From assembly GCF_016864375.1 (NCBI RefSeq), contig NZ_CP069354.1, positions 1,178,001-1,242,000 on the forward strand: a DNA stretch of 64,000 nt, read 5' to 3'. The position numbers and the translations under genes are program-made. Below are positions 1-7,563 of this stretch, piece by piece. The notes under the pieces are model-generated. The model made no database searches. It saw only the letters and a program-made list of their open reading frames with translations, and was not told where the DNA came from. The DNA comes from Microvirga sp. VF16. GTDB taxonomy: Bacteria > Pseudomonadota > Alphaproteobacteria > Rhizobiales > Beijerinckiaceae. Every line of letters begins with the position of its first letter. The first letter of the stretch is position 1.

Positions 1-216
1 ATCTTCCGCGTCACCAACCGCATCCCGCTCGCGATCACCAAGACGCCGCTGGACACGCAGATCGCGCTGGAGAAGCTGATCCCGCACGAGTTCCTGCTCC
101 ATGCCCATCACTGGCTGATCCTGCATGGCCGCTACATCTGCAAGGCGCGCCGGCCCGAATGCTGGCGCTGCCCGATCAACGACCTATGCCGCTATCCGGA
201 CAAGACGATTCCGTGA
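1..216 (+). CDS. nth: endonuclease III, C-terminal 71 residues (5' end outside window)
   Basis: This is the 3' end of a base-excision repair DNA glycosylase/AP lyase that removes oxidised pyrimidines. The visible 71 residues end in the family's 4Fe-4S loop: CKARRPEC, then WRC, then PINDLC. This is the exact C-X6-C-X2-C-X5-C spacing of Nth and MutY. The run LIPHEFLLHAHHWLILHGR just before it matches the last helices of Nth, and the protein ends a few residues after the cluster, as Nth does, whereas MutY would continue into a NUDIX-like domain. The catalytic Lys/Asp region lies off the window. The reading frame stops with TGA at 214-216, directly before a palindromic repeat. The assignment to Nth is confident; only the N-terminus is unseen. 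Confidence 0.93.
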   Translation: MFRVTNRIPLAITKTPLDTQIALEKLIPHEFLLHAHHWLILHGRYICKARRPECWRCPINDLCRYPDKTIP

Positions 217-224
217 GATGAAGT

Positions 225-448
225 GTCATCCCGGACGGCAAAGCCGATCCGGGATCGCAAGACGAGAATGGCGCAAGAACCCTCCTCCCCCTTGTGGGGA
301 GGAGTTGGAGGTGGGGGTGTTGGCGCCACACCTTCATTGGCTATCGCTCACACCCCCACCCTTCATCCCTCCCCACAAGGGGGAGGGAAACCGGTGTTTC
401 ATTCTGCTCGCGATCCCGGATCTCCGCTTTGCTTCGTCCGGGATGACG
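225..448. repeat. nested palindromic repeat element (A-B-B'-A' layout)
   Basis: Between nth and the gene at 470 there are two nested pairs of inverted arms. The outer arms are GTCATCCCGGACGG...CCGGGATCG at 225-257 and its inverse at 411-448. The inner arms are a CCCTCC...TGTGGGGAGGAG...GGTGGGGGTG segment at 280-319 and its inverse at 351-388. The same layout recurs at 62803-63140, and the inner part alone at 45603-45722. It carries no plausible gene; reading frames crossing it are chance products of the GC-rich palindromes. Convergence on gene 3' ends suggests a Rhizobiales-type intergenic mosaic element that may also act as transcriptional punctuation (inference). Confidence 0.8.
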
Positions 449-469
449 CTCTGGGAAATGCGACGAGAG

Positions 470-718
470 TTATCGCCTCAAGCAGCGCGGTGCCCCTCGC
501 GTACAGGCAATTCCCGGCGTCGAGCAGGCGAGTCCCTCTGTCGTGCGGGAGCAGACCACGCAGCTGTCCGCCCATTCGACGCAAGCCGGATCCGGAGGCC
601 CGCCTTGCGTGGATTGCTGCGGTCCGGCGCTCGCACTCGCGATCACGGCGACGATGACCATCAGAAGGGCAACCGCAATGGAGAGGATGATCGCGAGAGC
701 CTCGTCGCGCGCCGGCAT
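470..718 (-). CDS. small Cys-rich membrane-anchored protein downstream of uppP
   Basis: The 82-residue product has a hydrophobic segment at about residues 8-31 (LAIILSIAVALLMVIVAVIA), which reads as a signal anchor or signal peptide. A short linker follows, then a tail with six cysteines at positions 46, 53, 56, 65, 72 and 79 (for example DSCVVC and STPGIAC). The ATG lies only 3 bases beyond the uppP stop on the same strand, so it is probably the second gene of that operon. The strong hydrophobic-then-cysteine layout argues against a chance frame, although other frames are also open here. The cysteine tail would be outside the cytoplasm and could form disulfides or bind metal. I do not recognise a named family; the function is unknown. 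Confidence 0.6.
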   Translation of the reverse strand: MPARDEALAIILSIAVALLMVIVAVIASASAGPQQSTQGGPPDPACVEWADSCVVCSRTTEGLACSTPGIACTRGAPRCLRR

Positions 719-721
719 CGA

Positions 722-1519
722 TCAGCCGTAGACGATCAGGCCGGCGAGGCCTGCGGCGCCAACGAGGATGCGCCAATAGGCGAAGGGCGTGAAGCCGTGG
801 CGGGAGACGTAGTCCAAGAGCAGCTTCACGACGAGCAACGCCGCGATGAAGGCGGAGAGGAAGCCAGCGACGATGATCGCGGCGTCATTGGCGGAGAGAA
901 TCTTGTAGTTCTTCAACAGATCGTAGGTGAAGGCGCCGGCCATGGTCGGCATGGCGAGGAAGAACGAAAACTCCGCCGCTGCGCGCTTCGATGCGCCCAT
1001 CAGCATGGCGCCGACGATGGTGGCGCCGGAGCGGGAGACGCCGGGGATCATGGCCGCGCATTGCATGAGGCCGATCTTGAAATACATCGAGAGCGGAAAC
1101 CGCGTCGCGTCGGTCTTCGTCGCCTCCAGCGGCAGACGGTCGATGGCGAGCAGCACGAAGCCGCCGACGATCAGGGTCGTGCACACGATCCAGGGATTGA
1201 AGAGCACTTCCTTGATGAAGCCATGCAGCACTGCGCCGATCACGGCCGCAGGCAGGAAGGCGACGAGAACACCGATGACGAAGTGACGCGCCATCGGATC
1301 GTGCGGCAGCGCCTTGGCGATGGACCAGAGCTTGTGGAAGTAGACCGACAGGATCGCCAGGATCGCGCCGAGCTGGATCAGAACCTCAAAGGTCTTGCCG
1401 GTCGACTCGAAGCCGAGGAAATGGCCGACGAGGAGCAGATGGCCCGTGGAGGAGACCGGAAGAAATTCCGTCAGACCTTCGATGAGGCCGAGAAAGAGCG
1501 CCTCGATGATTTGCGACAT
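722..1519 (-). CDS. uppP: undecaprenyl-diphosphatase UppP/BacA
   Basis: An integral membrane phosphatase that converts undecaprenyl diphosphate to the monophosphate lipid carrier for peptidoglycan and other envelope polymers; its activity also confers bacitracin tolerance. At 265 residues it has the family length. The first catalytic motif [14 protein letters not shown] lies at residues 14-27 and the second, PGVSRSGAT, at residues 159-167. The remainder is a series of hydrophobic helices. The start [15 protein letters not shown] is the typical family N-terminus. The gene for a small Cys-rich membrane protein follows after a 3-base gap, suggesting an operon. The identification is certain; the relation between the two products is not known. 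Confidence 0.96.
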   Translation of the reverse strand: MSQIIEALFLGLIEGLTEFLPVSSTGHLLLVGHFLGFESTGKTFEVLIQLGAILAILSVYFHKLWSIAKALPHDPMARHFVIGVLVAFLPAAVIGAVLHGFIKEVLFNPWIVCTTLIVGGFVLLAIDRLPLEATKTDATRFPLSMYFKIGLMQCAAMIPGVSRSGATIVGAMLMGASKRAAAEFSFFLAMPTMAGAFTYDLLKNYKILSANDAAIIVAGFLSAFIAALLVVKLLLDYVSRHGFTPFAYWRILVGAAGLAGLIVYG

Positions 1520-1698
1520 CGTTGAAATCCTGAAAAACGGCGCCAGATGCGGGAGCTATCCCAAGTCTGTCAAGCAAGGTTTGCGCCGCCGGCTTAACCC
1601 TTCTGCATCACGGACATGAGATTCACCAATATTCCTTACCAACCCTTAACGAAGCACGGCCTTATTCTCGCCGCCTGTTTCGCGTCACACATAGATTC

Positions 1699-2391
1699 AT
1701 GGCCATCCTGCATTCTTATCCGTTCTGCTCGCAGTCGCGGTTCGCGCGTCTTATTTTCGCGGAGCTCGGCCTTGAGCCAGAGATGGTCGAGGAAAAGCCG
1801 TGGGACCGGCGCATTCCCTTTCTGGAGATCAACCCGGCCGGGAATCTGCCGCTCCTCATCGACGATAACGGGCTTGTGGTGGCGGGACCGACGGGTCTTG
1901 CGGAGTATCTCGACGAGACGCGCGGCGAGGACTTAAGGGATCGGCGCTTGCTGCCCAGGGATCTTGCGCAGAGGATCGAGGTCCGCCGCCTGCTTGACTG
2001 GTTTCTGGTCAAGTTTCACAGCGAGGTCTCGGATTACCTTGCCACGGAAAAGATCTATAAGCGGTTCATGCCCACCGAACTCGGGGGCGGTCCGCCGGAT
2101 ATGGGCGCGATTCGCGCTGCCCAGACCAATGTGCGATACCATCTCAAATATATCGGTTTTCTGATTTCCAAGCGGAATTGGCTGGCCGGCGACCAGATGA
2201 CCTATGCGGATCTGGCGGCGGCGGCCCATCTGTCGGTGGTGGATTATCTCGGCGACGTGCCATGGGACGAGGACGAAACAGCGAAGCATTGGTACGCCAG
2301 GATCAAGTCCCGGCCGTCCTTTCGCGCGCTCCTCGCGGACCGGGTGCCGGGGATGGCGCCGGCGGAGCATTACGACGACCTGGATTTCTAG
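1699..2391 (+). CDS. glutathione S-transferase family protein
   Basis: A 230-residue cytosolic GST-fold protein. The N-terminal thioredoxin-like domain (about residues 1-80) begins with HSYPFCSQSRFARLIFAELG and includes the cis-proline segment NPAGNLPLLIDDNG and the following GPTGLAEYLDE, equivalent to the glutathione-binding E-S helix, with Thr in place of Ser. The C-terminal all-helical domain (about 90-220) contains the N-capping-like stretch NWLAGDQMTYADLAAAAHL. The substrate cannot be read from sequence. The gene sits just upstream of queG in the same direction and its 3' part overlaps any conventional queG start, suggesting co-transcription. No clear Shine-Dalgarno precedes the ATG. Confidence 0.88.
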   Translation: MAILHSYPFCSQSRFARLIFAELGLEPEMVEEKPWDRRIPFLEINPAGNLPLLIDDNGLVVAGPTGLAEYLDETRGEDLRDRRLLPRDLAQRIEVRRLLDWFLVKFHSEVSDYLATEKIYKRFMPTELGGGPPDMGAIRAAQTNVRYHLKYIGFLISKRNWLAGDQMTYADLAAAAHLSVVDYLGDVPWDEDETAKHWYARIKSRPSFRALLADRVPGMAPAEHYDDLDF

Positions 2392-3533
2392 ACGGCGACG
2401 CTCTCAAGAAAGCCTTCGTCGAGCGCGCCAAGGCCCTCGGCTTCGACACGGTCCGTATCGCCAGGCCTGACGCGATCCCGCTTGCGCCGGAGCGGCTCAA
2501 GGCCTGGCTGGATGCCGGTCATCACGGTTCCATGGAATGGATGGCGGAAACGGCCGAGCGCCGCGCCGATCCGAGGACGCTGTGGCCCGAGGTGCGCAGC
2601 GTCATCCTGCTCGGGCTGAATTACGGCCCCGCCGAGAATCCACTGGCCGAGCTGGCCGAGAGGGATCGCGGCTACATTTCGGTCTATGCCCGCAACCGCG
2701 ACTATCATGATGTGATTAAGGGCAAACTCAAGGAGGCGGCGGGCTTTCTCGCATCGAAGGCCTCCTCCGACGTGAAGGTCTTCGTCGATACCGCGCCCGT
2801 CATGGAAAAGCCGCTGGCGGAGGCCGCGGGGCTCGGCTGGCAGGGCAAGCACACCGTCATCGTCTCGCGGGAATTCGGCGACTGGCTTTTTCTCGGCGCC
2901 ATTTTCACCACGGCGGAGTTGCCGGCCGACGAGCCGGAGCGGGATCATTGCGGCTCCTGTCGCCGCTGTCTCGATATCTGTCCGACCAACGCCTTTCCCG
3001 CTCCCTACCAACTCGATGCGAGGCGTTGCATCTCGTATCTCACCATCGAGCATAAAGGGCATATCCCGGAAGAGTTGCGCTCCGGCATCGGTAACCGGAT
3101 CTTCGGCTGCGACGATTGCCTCGCCGTCTGCCCCTGGAACAAGTTCGCTCAAGCAGGGCGCGAGGCGCGGCTCATGCAGCGGGAGGATCTGGCGGCGCTA
3201 CCGCTCAAGGAGTTGGTGCAACTCGACGACCCCGCTTTCCGCACCCGATTCGCCGGCACGCCGATCAAGCGCACCGGTCGCGACCGCTTCATCCGCAACG
3301 TGCTCATCGCCATCGGCAATTCGGGCGATCCAGGTTTGGCGGAAGAGGCTCTGCGCCTCCTTGACGATGCCTCGCCGCTCGTGCGGGCGATGGCGGTGTG
3401 GGCCATCGGTTGCCTGCTCCCGCCGGAGACTGTTTCTCGTCACGCCGCAGGGCGGGTGGAACACGAGGACGATCCGGACGTGCGCGAGGAATGGCGTCGC
3501 GCCATGGTGACGCCTGTCGAGGCTGTGGCTTAG
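2262..3533 (+). CDS. queG: epoxyqueuosine reductase QueG (start uncertain)
   Basis: A cobalamin-dependent iron-sulfur enzyme for the last step of queuosine synthesis in tRNA, reducing epoxyqueuosine to queuosine. Evidence is the presumed catalytic-Asp region FVDTAPVMEKPLAEAAGLGW, two 4Fe-4S motifs (CGSCRRCLDICPT and CDDCLAVCPWN), the ARRCISYLTIEHKG segment between them, and a C-terminal HEAT-like tail (LLDDASPLVRAMAVWAIG). Family homology begins near base 2391, right at the gst stop, but there is no ATG, GTG or TTG there. In-frame starts are ATG at 2178 or 2262 and TTG at 2289, all inside gst, or ATG at 2531, which would remove conserved sequence. I list the 2262 start. The stop shares bases with the convergent olsB stop. 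Confidence 0.9.
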   Translation: MGRGRNSEALVRQDQVPAVLSRAPRGPGAGDGAGGALRRPGFLDGDALKKAFVERAKALGFDTVRIARPDAIPLAPERLKAWLDAGHHGSMEWMAETAERRADPRTLWPEVRSVILLGLNYGPAENPLAELAERDRGYISVYARNRDYHDVIKGKLKEAAGFLASKASSDVKVFVDTAPVMEKPLAEAAGLGWQGKHTVIVSREFGDWLFLGAIFTTAELPADEPERDHCGSCRRCLDICPTNAFPAPYQLDARRCISYLTIEHKGHIPEELRSGIGNRIFGCDDCLAVCPWNKFAQAGREARLMQREDLAALPLKELVQLDDPAFRTRFAGTPIKRTGRDRFIRNVLIAIGNSGDPGLAEEALRLLDDASPLVRAMAVWAIGCLLPPETVSRHAAGRVEHEDDPDVREEWRRAMVTPVEAVA

Positions 3534-4462
3534 GCCGCGTGACGGTTCGCCGTCGGGCCGAAATGGTCGATATAGCGCGGGTTGATCGCAGACACCGGCA
3601 GCACGACCAGCACGTCGGTGGTGCCGAACTGCCGATCAATCACCGCTCCTGTGCCGAAGGTTGCGCCGAGGCGCAGATAGCCCTTGATCAGAGGCGGCAG
3701 GGCATGGAGCGCGGCCCTGGGATCGATGGCTTCCTTCGGCAGGATGTCCATCGCCGTGAAGCGCTCCGGCAGCGCGCGGGCCTGCCACTCTGCGGGAGCA
3801 GCCGCGTAATGGTGGAGGAAGCTCAGAGGCAGGGCCAGATCCTGCGGATCGGTGCCTTCGAGACTGGCGCAGCCCATCATCACATCGATTCGATGGTGAA
3901 GGACGTAAGTCCAGATACCGTGCCAGAGCAACTCGACCGTGCGTTTGTTGCGATAGGCTTCGAGGACGCAGGAGCGGCCGAGTTCGAGGAAGCGTAAGTG
4001 GGGATGTGCCTTCAGCAGAGGCGCGATGTCGTATTCGCCCCTGGTGTAGAAACCGCCATGGCGATTAGCGACATCCTGGCGGAGCAGGCGATAGGTGCCC
4101 ACAACCTTCGGCTTGGCCGGACGGAAGGCTTTCGGCTTCACGTCGTAGTCGATGACGAGGAGATGGTCACAGATGGCGTCGTAGGCATCCACGTCGCGGC
4201 GCGAGATCAGGGACGCCCCGTTGGGAGAGGCCGACATTTCCTCGTAGAAAACTTTGAAGCGCAGGCGCTGGGCCTTTCGGATCTCCCGGGTCGTCGTCGC
4301 GAGACGTACCTCCAGCGAACCGATCCGGCCGAGTACGAGATCGAGAGAGCCGTAATCGCGGACGATCTTGTCGGCGCCCGGGATGAACTTGGTCAAACCG
4401 TGAGGGCGCAGACCCACGGAAGCGGGAAGAGCCGCCGCCTCATTCAACGGGGAAGGATTCAT
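3530..4462 (-). CDS. olsB: L-ornithine N(alpha)-acyltransferase, OlsB-like
   Basis: A GNAT-fold acyltransferase expected to attach a 3-hydroxyacyl chain from acyl-ACP to the alpha-amino group of ornithine, the first step of ornithine-lipid synthesis; such genes are often labelled hemolysin-like. Family features visible are SLEVRLATTTREIRKAQRLR, the FKVFYEEMSA segment, VGTYRLLRQDVA, FLELGRSCVLEAYRNKRTVE and MMGCASLEGTDP. The ATG at 4462 was chosen because GAGGCAGCG lies directly before it and the product (310 residues) then begins near the homologous region; the frame stays open upstream to an ATG at 4630, which would add 56 non-typical residues. OlsA, which would complete the pathway, is not in the window. 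The stop overlaps that of queG in opposite orientation. Confidence 0.86.
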   Translation of the reverse strand: MNPSPLNEAAALPASVGLRPHGLTKFIPGADKIVRDYGSLDLVLGRIGSLEVRLATTTREIRKAQRLRFKVFYEEMSASPNGASLISRRDVDAYDAICDHLLVIDYDVKPKAFRPAKPKVVGTYRLLRQDVANRHGGFYTRGEYDIAPLLKAHPHLRFLELGRSCVLEAYRNKRTVELLWHGIWTYVLHHRIDVMMGCASLEGTDPQDLALPLSFLHHYAAAPAEWQARALPERFTAMDILPKEAIDPRAALHALPPLIKGYLRLGATFGTGAVIDRQFGTTDVLVVLPVSAINPRYIDHFGPTANRHAA

Positions 4463-4639
4463 CGCTGCCTCACAGGGTCGTGCCTCTGATCGCGGGGCAG
4501 TTACTCCGCTGTCCCGCTTCCGCCATGACATAAGACCCGTTTCAAACTGTTTTGTGACAGAAAACATAATTGTCCCGATGGAAAATATCGAGAGCAACAT
4601 GGGCTCCGGCGGTGAGGCGGGAGGGGACATCGCTTGCGC

Positions 4640-6178
4640 TTACGCCGCCGCCGGCCGCCGATCCGCATGGGCGCGATAGGACAGAGCTTCGGCCACGTGA
4701 ATGCGCCGAACGCGTTCCTCCCCGTCGAGATCGGCGAGCGTGCGCCCGACCTTCAGCACGCGATGGAACCCCCGGGCCGACAGGCGCATGGCATTGGCGG
4801 CGTCGCGGATGAGGGTCAGGCCCTCCGGATCGGGCTGCGCCACCTCCTCCAGAAGCGCCGGCGGGCAGGCCGCATTGGTGGTTATGTCCTCGAGATTCAG
4901 GGCCGCATAGCGCTTTGCCTGACGCTCACGGGCTCGCGCGACTCTCGCTGCAACGTCGGCAGATCCTTCCGTGGGCGGCGGCAGAATCAGGTCGGCGGCC
5001 GTGACTGCCGGAACGTCGATGGCGAGATCGATACGGTCGAGGAGCGGGCCGGAGAGGCGGGCCTGATATTGCGCGACGCAGCGCTCGTTCGGCTGGCGGC
5101 GGCAGACATAGCCGGGCTCGGTGGCCTGTCCGCAGCGGCAGGGATTCATGGCGGCGACGAGCTGGAAGCGGGCCGGATAGGTGACGCGATGGTTGGCGCG
5201 GGCGATCAGGATCTCGCCGGCTTCCAAAGGCTGGCGCAGCGAATCGAGAACCTGGGGCTGAAACTCCGGCAGCTCGTCGAGGAAGAGAACGCCGTGATGA
5301 GCCAATGAGGCCTCACCGGGACGGGCGTTGAGACCGCCGCCGACAAGTGCCGCCATGGAGGCCGAATGATGCGGCGCCCGGAACGGACGGCGATTGGACA
5401 GCGCGCCATCCGCCAGAAGTCCCGCGACCGACTGGATCATCGAGACTTCCAAGAGTTCCCGCGGCGAGAGCGGTGGCAGGATGGAGGGAAGGCGTTGGGC
5501 GAGCATCGACTTGCCGGCACCCGGTGGACCGTTCATCAAGAGATTGTGCGATCCCGCAGCCGCGATCTCCAGCGTCCGCTTGGCGCTCTCCTGACCCTTG
5601 ATGTCGCGCAGGTCGGGCAACGAGCCGGAGGCCGGCATGATGGCGGGTTCCGGCCGCGCCATGACCTGGGTGCCCTTGAAGTGATTGGCGAGCTGGATCA
5701 GGGAGCGCGGCGCCAGGATCTCGATGTCGCTGCCGGCCCAGGCTGCCTCCGAGCCGCAGGCCTCGGGGCAGATCAGTCCGTGCTCGCGCTCATAGGCCGC
5801 CATCGCGGCGGGCAGGGCGCCGGCCACCGACGTGATGGAGCCGTCGAGGGCCAGTTCGCCCAGCACGGTGAAGCCATTGAGTGCATCCGCCGGAATGGCG
5901 CCGATCGCCGCCATGACGCCGAGCGCAATGGGTAGATCGTAGTGACTGCCTTCCTTCGGCAGGTCCGCGGGGGCGAGGTTGACCGTGATGCGTTTCGCCG
6001 GCAGGGCGAGGCTCGAGGCGATCAGGGCGGAGCGAACCCGCTCGCGGGATTCCGCCACCGCCTTGTCGGGCAGGCCGACGATCATGAAGGCGACTGCGCC
6101 GGGCGAAATCTGAACCTGCACATCGACCGCACGCGCCTCGATCCCTTCGAACGCAACAGTGGAAACGCGCGTGACCAT
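4640..6178 (-). CDS. comM: YifB/ComM family Mg-chelatase-like AAA+ ATPase
   Basis: 512 residues, the usual length. The N-terminal half (to about 170) has the Lon-protease-like fold with the family phrase IVGLPDKAVAESRERVRSAL and NLAPADLPKEGSHYDLPIAL. The AAA+ domain follows with Walker A GPPGAGKS at residues 217-224, the phrase RPFRAPHHSAS, Walker B GVLFLDELPEF, and a cysteine-containing segment NPCRCG...GYVCRRQP. The C-terminal Mg_chelatase_C domain (about 400-505) contains LSARGFHRVLKVGRTLADL. ComM homologues act as helicases that promote branch migration during natural transformation; in non-competent relatives the role is unclear. It is a stand-alone gene separated by 177 bp from olsB on the same strand. 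Confidence 0.95.
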   Translation of the reverse strand: MVTRVSTVAFEGIEARAVDVQVQISPGAVAFMIVGLPDKAVAESRERVRSALIASSLALPAKRITVNLAPADLPKEGSHYDLPIALGVMAAIGAIPADALNGFTVLGELALDGSITSVAGALPAAMAAYEREHGLICPEACGSEAAWAGSDIEILAPRSLIQLANHFKGTQVMARPEPAIMPASGSLPDLRDIKGQESAKRTLEIAAAGSHNLLMNGPPGAGKSMLAQRLPSILPPLSPRELLEVSMIQSVAGLLADGALSNRRPFRAPHHSASMAALVGGGLNARPGEASLAHHGVLFLDELPEFQPQVLDSLRQPLEAGEILIARANHRVTYPARFQLVAAMNPCRCGQATEPGYVCRRQPNERCVAQYQARLSGPLLDRIDLAIDVPAVTAADLILPPPTEGSADVAARVARARERQAKRYAALNLEDITTNAACPPALLEEVAQPDPEGLTLIRDAANAMRLSARGFHRVLKVGRTLADLDGEERVRRIHVAEALSYRAHADRRPAAA

Positions 6179-6284
6179 CCCCTCGACCTCCCACAGAGGT
6201 TCGATGTTAGCGTGGTGTTTTGAAACGCGATAGTGTTGCTCTGGCTATTCCGGTGGAGCCGGTGCGACTTGATGTGCCGACCAC

Positions 6285-6309
6285 GGAACCCTGCCGCCAT
6301 CGTCGCGTT
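6285..6309 (+). promoter_or_regulatory. candidate EcfG-type general-stress promoter
   Basis: GGAAC at 6285-6289 and CGTT at 6306-6309 are separated by exactly 16 bases. This matches the alphaproteobacterial EcfG (general stress response) consensus GGAAC-N16/17-CGTT. It lies about 150 bases before a HisKA_2-type kinase and its receiver, a class of genes frequently wired to the PhyR-NepR-EcfG system. The match is seen directly; promoter activity is inferred. A nine-base pattern with fixed spacing can occur by chance in 64 kb, so location is the main support. Confidence 0.5.
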
Positions 6310-6462
6310 GAGTCCCACTATATCGCGAGCCGCATCTCGAAAACTCGCGCAGGCGCAAGGGTTCTATATCGACGGGGCAGGTCCTGACATGGGGCGAATT
6401 CTCTTCTCAAGCGAGCAATCATCGTGGGTCCATGAGATCTCAAGTGGCGCCTTGAGATCGTA

Positions 6463-7563
6463 ATGTTGGCCGAAACCCGCCTCTCTCCTTCAGAGCGAAT
6501 GGCAGACCTCGCGGAGGCCCCTTTCAGGACAGCCTTCCAGTCCCTGCGCATCCCCGTCCTGATGGTCGACCCACATCAGGTGCACGCTCCTGTCATTTTC
6601 GCCAATGAGGCTTCCCTCGATCTGACTGGGTATCCCCCTGACGAGGTGTTGGGCCGGGGCTGGCATTTCCTTCACAAGCTAGGTGCGGGTTCGGCCTCTC
6701 TGGATGCCATCAATGTCGCCATGCACGCTGGAGAGGCTTTCGAGACCGAGTTTCTCGGTTGCCGGAAAGACGGTTCCTCTTTCCGGTGTTCTCTCTCCAT
6801 GTCACCCGTCCATGACGAAGCCGGTCACTTTCGGTGGGTCACCCTGGTGCTGACCAATGTCAGAGCAGAGAAAACCGCCGAGCAGGACCGCATCGAGATC
6901 GAGGAAGAAGTCGGGCGCCGGACCAGGGATCTTCAAACCGCCCTCGACCTGAAGACGGCGCTTCTCCATGAGGTCGAACACCGGGTCAAGAACAGCCTCC
7001 AGATGACAACCTCCCTGGTTCTGCTCAAGGCCCGCCGTCTGCAGAATCCGGAGGCGCGCAAGGTCCTGCAGGAGGTTGCTGAGCGGGTCAGCGCGCTCTC
7101 GGCTGCGCACCGGCTCCTCTCTACGGCCGGTGATGTGAGTCGGTTCAACCTGAAGGAGTTCACCACAGAACTCGCCGGCGAGCTGATCACGGCATTGCCG
7201 AACGGGCAGATCGATCTCACCCTCCATCTCCAGCCCCTGTCCGTCCCAGCCTCCAAGGCTGCGGCTCTCGCACTTCTGCTCAACGAGGTCATCGGGAATG
7301 CCGTTAAGCATGCTTTCCCCAAGGGGCGCCGGGGACGATTGACAATCGAGCTCGGACGGGCCGAGAACGGCGTGATGATCGCCGTCGAGGATGATGGCGT
7401 GGGCCTCGATCATTCTCCCTCGCCTGAGGGCAGTTTTGGAAAAACGCTGATCACGATGTTGGTCCATCAGTTGAAGGGGCGGTTGACTTGGCACGATAGG
7501 GAGCCAGGTACACGCGCGGAGATCGTGATGCCCATCGAGGCGAAGGAGACGCAGGTTGAGTAG
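6463..7563 (+). CDS. LovK-like PAS/LOV-fold sensor histidine kinase (HisKA_2 type), adduct Cys missing
   Basis: A soluble 366-residue sensor kinase without membrane segments. Residues about 25-135 form a PAS domain whose wording follows bacterial LOV domains (VDPHQVHAPVIFANEA, LTGYPPDEVLGR, RKDGSSF, MSPVHDEAGHF). At the position of the LOV motif GRNCRFLQ it reads GRGWHFLH: the flavin-adduct cysteine is Trp67, and the flavin-contacting Asn and Gln further on are also replaced. A coiled linker leads to the phosphoacceptor helix LLHEVEHRVKNSLQ with His173, typical of HisKA_2 kinases, then a HATPase domain (LLNEVIGNAVKHAF; EDDGVGL). Its stop overlaps the next gene by 8 bases. Light sensing by the classic mechanism is unlikely; another cue or constitutive signalling is inferred. 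Confidence 0.88.
   Translation: MLAETRLSPSERMADLAEAPFRTAFQSLRIPVLMVDPHQVHAPVIFANEASLDLTGYPPDEVLGRGWHFLHKLGAGSASLDAINVAMHAGEAFETEFLGCRKDGSSFRCSLSMSPVHDEAGHFRWVTLVLTNVRAEKTAEQDRIEIEEEVGRRTRDLQTALDLKTALLHEVEHRVKNSLQMTTSLVLLKARRLQNPEARKVLQEVAERVSALSAAHRLLSTAGDVSRFNLKEFTTELAGELITALPNGQIDLTLHLQPLSVPASKAAALALLLNEVIGNAVKHAFPKGRRGRLTIELGRAENGVMIAVEDDGVGLDHSPSPEGSFGKTLITMLVHQLKGRLTWHDREPGTRAEIVMPIEAKETQVE

Noticed and set aside
125..1525. 466-residue open frame on the plus strand
   Set aside because: It runs antisense through uppP and across the palindromic element; its Arg/Gly/Glu-rich sequence is typical of a shadow frame in GC-rich DNA.
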